This document shows, piece by piece, positions 63,987 through 64,000 of a DNA stretch of 64,000 nucleotides; the stretch's first letter is position 1, and each line of letters opens with the position of its first letter. The position numbers and the translations under genes were made by a program. The stretch is from Kribbella sp. ALI-6-A. Lineage in GTDB: Bacteria > Actinomycetota > Actinomycetes > Propionibacteriales > Kribbellaceae. The notes under the pieces were generated by a model. The model saw only the letters and a list, made by a program, of their open reading frames with translations, was not told the origin of the DNA and did no database searches. The stretch lies in contig NZ_MTQN01000008.1 of assembly GCF_001984195.1 (NCBI RefSeq), positions 434,001-498,000 of the forward strand, written 5' to 3'.

Positions 63987-64000
63987 AAGGAATCGAACCG

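Overview
The window is about 71% G+C by eye, has strong G/C third-codon bias, short intergenic gaps, many GTG starts and many genes whose -10 hexamer (TANNNT-like) lies only 6-8 nt before the start codon. The families present (Scr1-type XRE/DUF5753 with DUF397, DUF574 methyltransferase, SARP/AfsR-like and LuxR-type STAND regulators, a SigB/SigF-type sigma factor, an hsp18-type heat-shock cassette, a rifamycin monooxygenase) point to a filamentous soil actinomycete. Composition and gene content resemble Nocardioidaceae such as Kribbella; that placement is inference. I see no tRNA, rRNA, CRISPR array, complete insertion sequence or prophage.

Layout. 1-12 kb: metabolic and housekeeping genes (partial idi, ketopantoate-reductase-like enzyme, aldo/keto reductase with divergent AraC regulator, ABC-F ATPase behind a tiny Cys-containing leader ORF, zinc-type CDF exporter with its ArsR sensor, epoxide hydrolase, MalY-type lyase). 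12-15.4 kb: a Scr1-type XRE/DUF5753 regulator, two small ORFs, DUF397 and a DUF574 methyltransferase, with two copies of one composite TGCA-N2-TGCA operator. 15.4-22.7 kb: amino-acid permease, sigma factor, FAD enzymes, a decayed alpha/beta hydrolase and a chimeric IS30-HTH/GbsR-like regulator. 22.8-28.9 kb: ABC exporter and several regulator/target pairs (MerR, HxlR, WYL) with visible operators. 29-35 kb: hsp20 plus a RheA-like regulator under an exact RheA-type operator, then P450, FAD/Rieske oxidoreductase and a rifamycin monooxygenase preceded by a rifamycin-associated element. 35-45.9 kb: a secreted phosphoesterase/MFS/beta-propeller operon, an EEP phosphohydrolase overlapping a cyclase-STAND gene, and stress or envelope genes, one with a SigB-type promoter. 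45.9-64 kb: SARP-like STAND regulator, RDD protein, secreted zinc peptidase, a LacI-controlled glycan-use operon (two permeases, GH5-RICIN, binding lipoprotein, GH35), a large LuxR regulator, an esterase, a MarR regulator and a SnoaL-like protein.

How parts fit together. Most regulators sit beside their likely targets and several operators can be read directly: RheA box at hsp20, RAE at rox, a MerR palindrome inside an 18-bp promoter spacer, paired LacI palindromes around a promoter, and a SigB-type GTTT-N15-GGGTAC promoter. Convergent genes are commonly separated by long perfect inverted repeats that look like bidirectional terminators, or they overlap at their stops. The least explained modules are the XRE/DUF397/DUF574 island, the EEP plus cyclase-STAND pair, and the leaderless mini-ORF before the ABC-F gene.
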